Assembly: GCA_947034885.2 (NCBI GenBank) | Contig: OX344751.2 | Location: 44,483,082-44,547,081 of the forward strand | DNA: 64,000 bases | Direction of reading: 5' to 3' | Source of the DNA: Thuidium tamariscinum | Lineage: Eukaryota; Streptophyta; Bryopsida; Hypnales; Thuidiaceae | Shown here: piece by piece, positions 35,607 through 46,987 of the stretch | How the letters are laid out: each line of letters opens with the position of its first letter | How positions within the stretch are numbered: position 1 is the stretch's first letter | Position numbers and translations under genes: made by a program | Notes under the pieces: model-generated | What the model saw: only the letters and a program-made list of their open reading frames with translations | Database searches by the model: none | Told to the model about the DNA's origin: nothing

Positions 35607-38600
35607 CTTTACGACTTATCTTTTAACGTTAGAGGCCTTAACGACAAAGCCTCAGTTCCTTTATTTTGCAACTACCTTCAATCTATCTCTCCGCTCGACA
35701 TAGTTCTTTTATAAGAGCACAAATTGAGAAACCAAGATTTACTTAGCCTGGAGAAAACACTTTGGCCGCAGGCAGCTGCATGGTCTGCCGACACTAGCGT
35801 AGGATACAACAACAATTTATTTAGACCAGGAGCTGGCAAGGAGGGATCTTAACATTAGTGGCTTCCAGGCTCTCACATATGGTTACCAGGTCTAGTACTA
35901 TAATGAATAATAGAGCTTTATGGATCACACTACAAGGCTACCCTGGAGGAGAGGTGGGCATTGTCAACGTTTATGCTCCAAACGACTTGTATTCTAGATG
36001 CTCGTTGTGGAAAGCCTTAATACATGAACTACCATCAGGATGTAGATGGATCTTAGGGGGAGACTTCAACATGGTCGAAGCTCGTCAAGATAAAACCAAC
36101 CTGTGCGGTCGTCTTGTCCCTGTTGCCGAGCGTGCTTTGTTTTCAAACCTTAAGCGGCATCTTCAAGTTGAAGACAACGTACGCTCTCCTGGGAGCCTTC
36201 CCTTCTCATGGGATAATCTCAGGACCAACGGCAATCGCGTTATGGCTCGTCTCGACCGATTCTACATTTTCAAGAACGCGGCTGGATCGACGATCCGCAA
36301 GCTAACGGAGTACTTGATTAAGAGTGACAGCGTCGGGTCTGATTACTTTTCCATTTCCATTACAATTGAGCTACACAACTCAACACATCATTCGTTACGG
36401 TGGAAAATGAGCAACCATTGGCTCGATGCTGTGAGATTCCAAATTGAGCAAGCCTGGTATGGTTCTTCCCCTGATTCACCATTTTTTAGAAAGTTGAAAA
36501 ATATCACCAAGGTTTATCTAGCTTTCTGTAAGAAACAAGCACAGCATTTCAAAGTATAGGAAATTGATGCTTGCAAAAGATATTCTGATACCTCAGCTAC
36601 CCTACAAGCCAACCCTGATGACCTTGACTTCCAAAGTCAACATGGCGCTGCAAGGGTCCACCTTCAAGATATCGAATCTAAGAAATTAGCCGGGCAGTAG
36701 GTGTGATCACGTCTCAGGTGGAAGATCAAAGGCGACCAAGTCTCAACTGAATTCTTCAAAGCTGTTCGAGAGAAGTCAGCCTTGTCAAATCTAACAAATC
36801 TGCAAAATGCAAGCGGCCAACTCATTGAAGATTCGGCGGAATTACGGCAAGTTTGCTCGGACTTTTACAGTAAACTATATTCGGCATCGGAATCCAGCCT
36901 TGACAACCTCAACGCAATGGATGAGTTCTCCAGCCTGCTAACAAATCGGGTTCCTGTAGAGGCAAAAACTCTTTTAGCCAGCCAAGTGTCGGAACAGGAG
37001 CGTAAGCAAGCCTTGGATGCAATGGCATCGAACAAAAGTCCAGAACCCGACGGACCGATTACTGAATTCTTCCAAAAATATTGGTACTTGATCGGAAGCA
37101 AATTCTCCACTATGATTCTCGACTCGATTAGTCAAAACTCCTTTCCAAAGGGCATGAATCATGGAGTAATTGCCTTATTACGTAAAGGAAGCCCTCGAGA
37201 AGAAATTGGCAACTGGCGACCTATCAGCTTGTTAAACGTCGCGTACAAAATTTTTGCCAAGGCACTTCAAAGACGTCTCCAACCAATTCTAGCTGAGGTA
37301 ATTAACTCTCATCAAACAGCGTTTATTCCTACTCGTTACATTCTTGATAACATTTTGCTACTTCACGAAACTATTTCCTGGGCTAAAGAGTCTAATCAGG
37401 ACGCGATTTTGATCAAGCTAGATTTTCAGAAGGCATATGATATTGTTCATCTTCCCTTCCTTTTCAAAGTAATGGTGACTATGGGCGTTCCTGCAAACTT
37501 CGTGGACCTAGTCAAATTATTTTTTGTTAACGCAGAGGCCTCAGTATGTGTAAATGGTGTAGCATCAAAATCCTTCCCTGTGCATCGTGGGGTCAGGCAA
37601 GGGTGCCCACTGGCCCCTTATCTTTTCCTCTTTGTCGGAGAGGCCCTAAACGTTGCGGCTAAGTGCTTACTCAATGAAGGCGAACTAGCTGGTATTTCCC
37701 TTCCTTTGGATGTTGCTCAACAACTTATAAGCCAATACGCAGACGATGTCAACTTTACGATCAAAGGAGAAGAACGATACTTCCAGCGCCTCTCCCGATT
37801 ACTTTCTCGCTATGGAGAAGCCTCAGGGCTACTGATTAATTGGTCGAAAAGCTTAGCATATTGGCTTTTTCCCAATCCTGCTCCTCCTTGGCTGGTCCAA
37901 CTTGGTTGTCTGTGGGCCGTCGAACACTAGCTATTCAAACTACTTGGATCGCCTTTCGGCATTGATCCTCAAACGGTAGATGTCGATGAATTTCTAGCCT
38001 CAAAGGTGCGCAAAAAACTGGACTATCGGTCGACTGTTCATCTCTCTTTAGCCGGGCGTGCTGTTATCGTAAATTCGGTCTTACTCAGCACATTATAGTA
38101 CTTCATTGCCATCTGGGGTGGATCACTAGCTATCATCCGCAAAATATGAGCATCTTTACGTAATTTTCTCTAGTCAAGATCAGCGCACCGCAGCCACACC
38201 AGGGTTAGCTGGACTGATTGTTGCGCAGCTCGACATGTTGGAGGTCTAAACCTAGTCGATCTTGAAGAAGCACTTTATGCTTTGATGGCTAAATGGATGC
38301 TTAAGGCCATGCTTCCCTGAGCCTCCAATCTCCAATTCATTCTCAGATATTGTATATTACAATGCAAACCAGCTGCAGCTGGGTCTTGGCCTCTGATGCC
38401 TCAGTGACTCATGTTACCAAAATTCACAGCCAGTAAAGGCTCTAGAGCTTGGGATCGAATTGTCAGAGCATGGAGACAACTTAACCAACACATTGTTGCT
38501 GTGCCCGTGATGAACTATGACAAACTCCATTGTGGTGGACTACTCGATTTTTAGATGGTTATCATGGTTTCTCTGCTAAAAGAACCACCATTCTCATGTT

Positions 38601-39822
38601 GAAGGGCCTGAGCCAAATCCAACACATTTTGGGCACAGTTACTTCTACTTTTATATCATGGTCGATAGCCAAGGATCTCTTCAATCTGATGGAAGACGAA
38701 TTTGTTGCTTACACACAGATGGTCGACTCAATTCCAAGAGCATGGATTAGCCTTCTTAGAGAATATAGATTCGTCACCAAATCCAAGGAACACATTCGGT
38801 TTTTTGTAAACGAAGATGATACGATCCCGACCTTAGTTTTCTCCACCTCAACGAAATTCAAGCCCAGGTTATCTCGCGATCAACAACTATTAGAGCTTCC
38901 TAATGATTCTCAGACTTACTCCGTTGGTCTAGCTTCCTCTATCTTGACAGAGAGACTACAATAGGTGCTACCGGAAGGTCTTCTGGTGCAAAGGTGGCTT
39001 CGTTGAATCAAAACTGCGAAATCTAAAACAGGCTCCCCTTTATACGTTAGTATATTATCTGAGCTTGACTTCGATCCACCTAGAGAGATGGGCGTAGGGC
39101 GACTCAGGTTCGATTCACTCCTATACTACTAAACTTGGCCACTCCTTGCTTACAAATAGATTGAAACTAGCTAAACCCATCCATGAAAAATGGCATGGTG
39201 ATATTGTTGTAGGATACAAGCCACGGTGGAGTGAGGTGTGGCAAAAATCTCGTCCTCGAAAGGATGCGGGTTTTTTATGGTCAGTCTATCATGGTGCCGT
39301 CGCGGTTCACTGTTGGCGAAGGATTGCCAACCCCAATATTCCAACAATCTGCTAGAGCTGCCAGTTAGGACTCGATGAGACTATCTTACACATATTTCAT
39401 CACTATGTTAAGACCCGCCACGCCTGGAACTTCACCCTCTCCATCCTATACCAAGCCCTAAAAATTCCCTACTCTTCAAGATCATGGCCATCCCTTACTT
39501 GGCAGCAATGCCTGCTTGGTTCCAAACTCCCAAGAAGCCTCAAGAGGGTACAACGATGTGGTCGTTATTTAGAGGCTCAGTTATCTGGACGGTGTGGCTC
39601 GACAAAAACGCGATCTATTTTAACAACAATCCTTGGCCTCCACAGAAGTTAGAGAAGGTTTTTTGGGAGGCTTGCGTTGATCACATCAGAACCGCCTGGA
39701 TCAGAACGACCAAACTGTGCGTTCTCTACCCGAACAATGCTGGTGTGTTTCTCAGGAGATTCGACTCCATATGGCTTCAGACTAACTTTTTCGGTGAGAG
39801 GTCCCACCATAAGGTGTACTAG
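35607..39822 (+). pseudogene. LINE ORF2 (AP endonuclease + reverse transcriptase), broken
   Basis: The endonuclease part starts DLSFNVRGLND at about 35613, followed by an in-frame stop replacing the residue before EHKLR. It continues with VNVYAPND and WILGGDFNMVE near 36.05 kb and MARLDRFYI near 36.24 kb. The reverse transcriptase (about 36.78-37.93 kb) shows NWRPISLLNVAYKIFAK, the catalytic-region motif DFQKAYDIV, GVRQGCPLAPYLF, and YADD at about 37735. Downstream pieces to 39.82 kb match the C-terminal zf-RVT-like region (for example, FLWSVYHGAVAVHCWRRI). Multiple stops and shifts separate the pieces. Confidence 0.85.
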
Positions 39823-40696
39823 AATCTAGCACACCCAAAGATGGGACTTTCCACTTAAGGTGGCTCTGCTTCGTCGAGTTGCTTTTCCTCCTTCGTGGCT
39901 TCGTTCCGTGGTCAGCCTGGTTGTTGTCCATCTGCGTTGGTGGGTTGAGCTACGCCTGCTCGGCCTGTTGGTCTCCTTGTGTTAATTAGGCATTAGTTGT
40001 TAGTCAGAAAAAAAAAACATTCATTTGATTTCTCGTTGGAATTTTGGCCTCTGGTTCCGTGTACTTTTTCCTTGCAATGGAATTTGTCCTTGTGTTTCAA
40101 AAAAAAAAAAAAAACACAATCACAAGATGAAATGTAATATATTTTGACAAAAGTTTCTTAATTTTTGTCAATTGTAAGCCTTGCAAATTGCAAGGTGAAA
40201 GATGTTGAAATTGGTTCTTTTTTGAAAGCATCCTTTAAAATATAGAATATATATATTGGAAGTTTTACAATATCCATAGTGAACACAAGAATGGATATTT
40301 TAAGGTAGGGATAATTTTGGAGCAACTTCAAAAATCTATAATCAATTCAATAAAAGCCTAATAAATGTGTAGATAAGTGCAATTCAATAGTTGCATGTCA
40401 TCTTTTAAAAGAAAATTAGTGAAAGTTGAATTGAATTGTTAATGTATCTTTCTTAGAAATTCTAAATTCTATAAGACCTAGATTCACCTATTTTGATTGC
40501 TTTACATATTTTTGTTGAAGAATTTTGTACAGATACATTATTTACCTCAATTAAATCAAATTCATTTTAAAGAACTTGTAATTTGAAAAATTTCAAGCAT
40601 TACATTGGATAAATGGGGATATATATCATCCAAAGCTTTTGGTTCATCTTTTAAAATATGAACTTCAAAATAAATTCAAATTTTTCCTCCTACTTT

Positions 40697-40918
40697 CACT
40701 ACAAGAGAAAGGGGTGTTTTAATTGAGTTTTTAAGTAATGTCCTAGACATCAAACTATAAGTAATGACTTTTAAGGCAATTTTCATTAATAATTTACTAA
40801 AAGTACATGTATATCTAGTAAATTTTTGTTAAAAATTGCCTTAAAGGTCATTACTTATAATGTGATGCCTAGGACTATACTTAAAAACTCAATTAAAACA
40901 CCCCTTTCTCTTGTAGTG
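40697..40918. mobile_element. CACTA-type MITE, 222 bp, with TTT target duplication
   Basis: Begins CACTACAAGAGAAAGGGGTG and ends with the inverse, CACCCCTTTCTCTTGTAGTG. The inverted arms extend about 90 bp inward with few mismatches. It is flanked by TTT on both sides. CACTA ends with 3-bp duplications are typical of the CACTA (En/Spm) superfamily. Non-coding. Confidence 0.8.
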
Positions 40919-43900
40919 TTTTTTCATATATTGTTCAATAAAGTAGCCAATCCCTTTTTAATTAGCCCCCTATTTCCAAAGTCTAGACTATATTCATGGG
41001 GTTTACACCCTATATATTTATATAACTACATACGATAACGGGGTATTTAATGGGGGGGGTATTTATTTCTTTCCAATTTTTTTCCCTCCCTATAGGTAGG
41101 TAGAAAAAAAGCTACCTATTTGTATTTTTCAAGATTCTATTCTTTTGTAAAGTCTTAGAGAGACTAATTTTTCACACCCTATTTTTTTAATACATTTTAC
41201 AATTACAAAACTTTGCAAAGATCATGAACACTCTAAGAGCAAGCACGTGCGATCCCGGCATTCCAATGTATTACATGTATAAAAAGATGCAACAGATACT
41301 ACCATTCAAAGGGCCATGATCAAGAACTATACATACACGTTAATTATGTAATTGCCTCCCAAAGAAACTCTAATATAACAAAGTTCACAACTATAACATG
41401 AAACCATGCTTTAAAATCCTTTCATAAATAGCCTAACACTTTCAAACACGTCGTAGATAAAGAAAAACAACTACAATACAAAATTCAAAGAAAAAAATCA
41501 CATTCAAATACACAATATACAAACTTAGAGAATTTGTATATTAGAAAGTGTATTTACAAATACAATTGTTGTGGAATGTTAGTGCCAATGTATTCCGACC
41601 ACATGTTGCTGCCACATATTCTATAAGATATGTGTAGCTGGGAGATGGTATTCTATCAGAAAGGAAATTCCATAAATTAACCTATGAGCGCTTTGACATC
41701 CAATTTCTAGACGATGTATAGATTGAAATCCAAATTTCTTTCTCATTATAGATTGGATGAAAGTCATTCTAATTTTTAAAGATACTTTATGAAGTTGTGG
41801 TCCTATATTCTTCTAAAATTATAAATGTGAAAGTATATCAAGTGGTTGACTTAGGTTGACTTGGGTTGACTCTAGTTCAAACTTAGAATTGCAAAAATGA
41901 AGTCATAGAATCAAAGAACATAAAAATTCCAAAAAATCACCATGTCTTGAAGATAACTTCATTTCAAATCCTTTCCTACAAAATTTATTCAAAAAGTGAC
42001 AAAATTTTGTTTGTAATTGAATTTAGAATGAATTTAGAATTTTTCCTTTTAAAATTTATAGAAAATATTGGTGATAGCATTGACAAATTTAACCGTATAA
42101 ATAGAATCTAAAACTCAAATTCTACAAATTATTTCCATCTCAACTCCAAAATAGACTTCCAAATAGCTCTTTATAATGATTCTTGACCTCTTTTAATTCC
42201 TAAGTGTTTGGACTCACCTCCAGAATTGATAATCAAATTAATTCTATAAAGTGATAAGAATAGATTTGCCAATTAAATAAGCTCAATTCTAGAGTATGTC
42301 AGTGGCTGCACTTAAACTCTTTTTGCTATACTACTAATCTCAATTTCTCTATAATTTACAAAGTTAGAATATTAAGGCATCCATACTCCATCGACCATCC
42401 CACTTCATACGTTGTCATAGAGGAATTGGGTCTAAGTATAAAATGATATAGGTATTATCTATTTTCATGGAAATATTCCCCTAAATAAATAAATAAAAGA
42501 ATTTATCCAAAAATGTAACAATTACTAGTGTTATCACTAGTATACAGATGCTTTAATTTGTTCAATTATAGCACAATAATGATTGGTAAATAGAATTCAA
42601 CCCTCCAATAAAGCAGCATGCACCAGATAAGGAATATGCTAGACTAGAAGACAACTTGGGGTCTTCAATTCCGAGTTTTTCATTGTGGTTAGGTGCTTCA
42701 TTTTAATTCAAAATTAGGACAGCTTTTCTACTAGGGGAGGACACTTCCCATTTTTTAATAACCTACGTGCAGTGGAATATAGGGTACATTTAAATAATCT
42801 TAGGTAAAATTTATAAGAAATTTACATATAAAATAGGGGACATTAAAAAGGCAAAGTGTTTTAAAAATAAAATAGGGATGATAATATGGCTAATTTTTCT
42901 GTTTTATGGTAAAATAGGGACTCTTTTAATGTTGCCAAGTAATGATTACAAGTGATTGATAGCCCCCCTAAAAATACCCCACCGCTGTACGTGGGTCCCC
43001 TAAATATACAAGAAGTGTCCTCCCTGGGCTTTTCTAACTACCCCTTAACTCCTCATTAAAAAACTGAACCTACTAAGCACTTCTAAGGGGATCCGACCTT
43101 TGTCATCCTCCTAGGGAGATTATTCATGGTTTTAAGAAAATTAGGTGAGTTAAAAGATAGGGTCCATTTAATTCAAAGGAGATAAATTTTATATAATACA
43201 TAGGGCTACTATAGGGTCCTTGAAATGCTACATATCCTATTATATATAAATTAGGCTCTATAAAAATATTATTTAGTAGGCATTTTTATTAATAAATTAG
43301 CCTTTACAAATAGGGTCCATACAAATTTTTTGTAATATAATGAGTATAAATGTAGGCAATTTTTTTAAATGAATGATAAAACCTACACAATCTAGCAAAT
43401 AATTGTAGCCTATATATACAAATCTTTCCATAAGTATGCCAACTATGTAGCAACATGTAAGAATCTATTGTTCCAAGACAAAAGAGTTAAGCTATAAATT
43501 TACAATGAGGTTGCACTATGGGGATTTGTGTCCATACAAAGTACTTGTTAAGAAATTATTGTAGGGTTTGGATACTGTCACTTCCATGTGGCTAGGGTTG
43601 CTAAGAACATTGGTCTTGTTGTCTTAAACTCAAACCATTGCAAATGCATAAATATAGATAAAATATATATGGTCTTTATATTATAATAGAGGTCATATTT
43701 AGGTGTTAATGTACACTGTTTTTAGAGTGTTGGTTTCTCATGTTATTGATGTTATATTGCTAGTATTAGTGTTTTTTTGGTTTCAACATCATAATTATGT
43801 TTAATATTTTATGATGCGGGTTCTGATGTTATTTGTTATTCACTATATCATGTTGTTTGGAATACATGGTATAGAATTTTTTCAAATTTAAAACTAATGC

Positions 43901-44072
43901 TACATTTCACTCTTTTATTTGTCATTTGAAATTTTACTACAATACAAGTAGTACATATATGTGTGTATATATAAAAGCGTATATGTATGATACTAGTTTT
44001 ATAGTGTCTATTGTTTATAGGTATGAAAAAATTAAACATGTAAGTTTTGTATATAAAATAGCCCAACTATAA

Positions 44073-44817
44073 GGGTCATTGCAAGAAAGACCTGCGGAAA
44101 AGTGTAGCGTTTTGTACAGTACTCACTTTTTTCTTTGGGAGTACTATATAAATAGTAAATGAATTTTTTTTAAAAGTGAAAAATATGTTTGATGTATATA
44201 CCTTTAAGAAGAAGATTCCCTAGAAAGGAAAAGCATAGAAAAATTCTCTAAGCAAGAAAACTAGAAAAGTGCTTAATTTCGTAAAAATTGTAACTTTCAC
44301 TATAGTTTCACATTTTAATTTGTAAAAAATAGGGAAAGTAATTTTTCTTAAAACTAAAAATTGGAAATTTGGGAAGACTTTATGGTAAAGGTATTTCACC
44401 AAAATAATGATCCGAAAACTATCTTGATTGTTCAAAAATGTGCGTGCAAGGGAGGCCTGTTAGCACACATGTAGAGGAAAGAGAATAATGTTTTTTTAAA
44501 TTTCCTTTGGTGGAAACATGCCTACATATTGTAGGAATAAACCCTAGAAATCTCAGCTCTAAATTATTAATTTAAAGTACTCCCCAGTACTAAAAAACCC
44601 TAAACCGCAAAGTGTGACAAATTAGAGAAATTAGAATTTAAATATAAAATGATTTTTGAAAATTTCTGAAAAATAAGGGTTTTGATAACTATCAAGTCAG
44701 TCATCTTCAATAAAAATTTCAAGTTCAAAGAGTTAATGCTTCAAAAGTTATAGCTCATGACAACTCCGTCACTCAAAGTGTGACACCAAATAGTACAAGT
44801 CTTTCTTGGATTCACCC
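44073..44817. mobile_element. 4-bp-TSD TIR element, copy 5 (745 bp), more diverged
   Basis: Ends are GGGTCATTGCAAGAAAGACC and GTCTTTCTTGGATTCACCC. Flanks ATAA and ATGA match at three of four bases. The interior block TGTATATACCTTTAAGAAGA matches the 33.6-kb copy. It is older than the other copies, judging by the mismatched ends. Confidence 0.75.
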
Positions 44818-45384
44818 ATGAAAACAATATGAATGAATTTATGAAAAATCATAGGATATTAAAAATATGCCTTTGATATCTTTATATGTAAAAATACAAT
44901 CATCTTAATTATTATAATGAAGGTAAATAGCTCCATGTTAAATATCTTGTTCATGCACATGTATACTTAAAATTACAAAGAGTGATCTCCATGGGGTCAT
45001 CCTATTTTTTTCTACTATATTTAAAAATGAAGTCTTTTTTCTATATCCTATTTTTCTTAATAATAATCTTAAGAATATATTACCAATGCTATGATAGATC
45101 TACCAGAATTACAAATTTTACCTTTAGTGAATTAAATTGATCCTACTTTTTATCTCGTGCCATTTTCTACTGTAGCGCTAGTCTCCCCCCCAAGAGACTA
45201 TTCTATTTTTGAGCATAGGATGTGGAAGTAACCGGCCCATAATGATGCATTATGAGCTATTGATTTGCTTTTCATTTCCTAGCCAACCTACAATCGGAAT
45301 TAGACATACCTATATGTCAAGAATTCCAAATCCATCTTAAATCTATTCCCCAAACCAAACTCAACTAGGAACTATGTTGAATTT

Positions 45385-46465
45385 CTTAACCCCCTAAATG
45401 TCTAAGGCACCCAAATCTGGTGTTTATCAAACTTTGAAGTTTGTGAAAATTTAACAAAATTGCTATTTTTAGTAGTTTGTACTTTTGGAGAATTCTTTTT
45501 GAAGTCTACTTTAAGCATCAAAAATCCTATCTTAAAAATGATAGATTGTTATTTTTCTATTCAAGATTTTATGCATGTGTACCCATTGCAATCTTGATTT
45601 TCTCTAGTGTTGAGGGGTCTTGGAAATGAGCCCCCAATACAATAGATCTTGGAGAAAAAATCACATTAGAAATTCACTTAAAAAAATTGTAGAGTAAATT
45701 TTGAAAAGCCATAAATTGATTGGGGTTATGTATGTTAAGTCCTTTCACCTCATATTTTTTGATTACCAACATTTTAGATTTTACTTGTGAAAAGAGGATT
45801 GAAAGGCTTCACATTACTTTTGCAATTTTAACACCTTCATGATTAGACAGTATAATCTTTCAACCCATAAGTGATATTGATGTGTTTTCTTTTCTTAAAT
45901 GATCACTAACATATTTGGTTAGAATTTGTATAGTTACATTTCAAAAAAATTGATAAAGCTCATCATAAAGTTGACTTTTTGTTCACTTTAGAGCAAATTC
46001 CTAGAAGCTCAAAAAAGGCCTTGGACATTTAAGGTAGAACCACCTATTCCCGATCAAGGATCCATACCCAACCTATAGGATGTGGCTATTTCTAACCAAG
46101 GCTAGAAGAGATTTACAATTAAAGCTTGGAATGTACTTTTCCCCCATTATCAAGGTTGGGACTAATAAGCTCATGACACATGTTCCAAAGTGTTATAACG
46201 TGTGAGGGAAGTACCAATTTGGAAAGTAGTCTCGGCTATGATCCAAATTAGAAGACTCTAAACATTGGCTATAGGTTCAAAACACTTTTGGGTTTCCAAA
46301 AATCATAGTAATTTCAATTTTGGGGATAAAATTATGAAAAATTTGCAATCCCCATCTTTCCTATCTTGCTACATGAGAAAACTTTGCATAGCCTCATATT
46401 CGTCACGATTTGTTCCAGAATTGCTTAAGTGATCGGGTATAAGTGGTTCTACCTTAGGGGTTAAG
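45385..46465. mobile_element. TIR element, copy 3 of the dispersed repeat, with nested MITE
   Basis: The left end CTTAACCCCCTAAATGTC and the right end GACATTTA + GGGGTTAAG are inverse to each other once the nested MITE (46032-46454) is removed. The interior is colinear with the repeats at 19.5 and 26.4 kb. This makes all three copies likely members of one non-autonomous TIR family. Confidence 0.65.
46032..46454. mobile_element. Stowaway-like MITE (TA target site), 423 bp
   Basis: Ends are AGGTAGAACCACC and the inverse TGGTTCTACCT, with TA on both sides. The related site at 20.14 kb reads GGCATTTAGGGGTTAAG without the insertion, so TA was duplicated on entry. That is the mark of the Tc1/mariner group. 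It ends about 530 bp upstream of the histone deacetylase start codon. Confidence 0.8.
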
Positions 46466-46987
46466 TGAGCGGAAATGGGTTGCAAGCTTCTACTAAGAGA
46501 AAGAACAGGGCAACTGCACACCATTTCTTCTTTTTCTTGTAGCATGGACAGCATGGAGTAATTTCGGCGATGGCGGAGACTCCCAATTTTGAGTTGACCC
46601 CAGTCAGCGCTGCCGGCAGAGGGGAAGAAGACGAAGAAGGAGACGACGAAGCGGCAGACGGCGTCAGCAAACCCTAAAGTGAGAAATGGTTCCCATTGCG
46701 CAATTGTAAGATGCGGGAACGACGCACGCGCGCACCATGATGATCGCGCCACACACGCACTCTATGCCACAAGGCTCACATCAACGCCGGCGCCCGCTCC
46801 CATCAATCTCATCAGGCGCCTTCTGATCAAGGCATCCGCAGTGCGGTGTGCGATCCGTCGCCAGCTCAGTTTGTGCGCCTCACTGTCGTAGGATTCTGGG
46901 TGCTGGGCCGGCGAGCAGGAGCATGCGCCACAACAGCCTTCGCGATCATCCTCTTTCTGATTCTCGGACGCTTCGTCCTCGCTAAAC
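46466..46987 (+). promoter_or_regulatory. Presumed promoter/5' UTR of the histone deacetylase gene
   Basis: GC content rises from about 46.55 kb and stays high to the ATG at 46988. The open frames on both strands show no family resemblance. No clear TATA box was found, as is common for housekeeping plant genes. Confidence 0.35.
46570..46677 (+). other. 35-codon acidic small ORF upstream of the deacetylase gene
   Basis: The ATG lies in a good context (GCGATGG). The peptide begins MAETPNFELTPVSAAGRG and continues as a Glu/Asp-rich tail ending DGVSKP. It lies in the GC-rich block before the deacetylase. It may be an upstream ORF, a first exon of something else, or chance. Confidence 0.25.

Larger units (their letters stand above)
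32307..40114 (+). mobile_element. L1-type LINE retrotransposon, near full length, inactive
   Basis: Two consecutive protein regions (ORF1 with zinc knuckle, ORF2 with endonuclease and reverse transcriptase) end in a 16-nt poly(A) at 40099-40114. Direct repeats flank it: AATCACAATGAT at 32295-32306 and AATCACAAGAT at 40118-40128, a plausible target-site duplication with one indel. Without the 722-bp inserted element, the length is about 7.1 kb. Several in-frame stops and frameshifts break both ORFs, so it cannot move by itself. Confidence 0.85.
40115..45384. other. AT-rich intergenic DNA with TIR elements, no gene recognised
   Basis: Apart from the CACTA-type element at 40.7 kb and the GGGTC-end element at 44.1 kb, only A/T-rich low-complexity sequence and short repeats (AAATAGGG and GACATTAAAAA near 42.8 kb) are seen. 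Confidence 0.45.
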
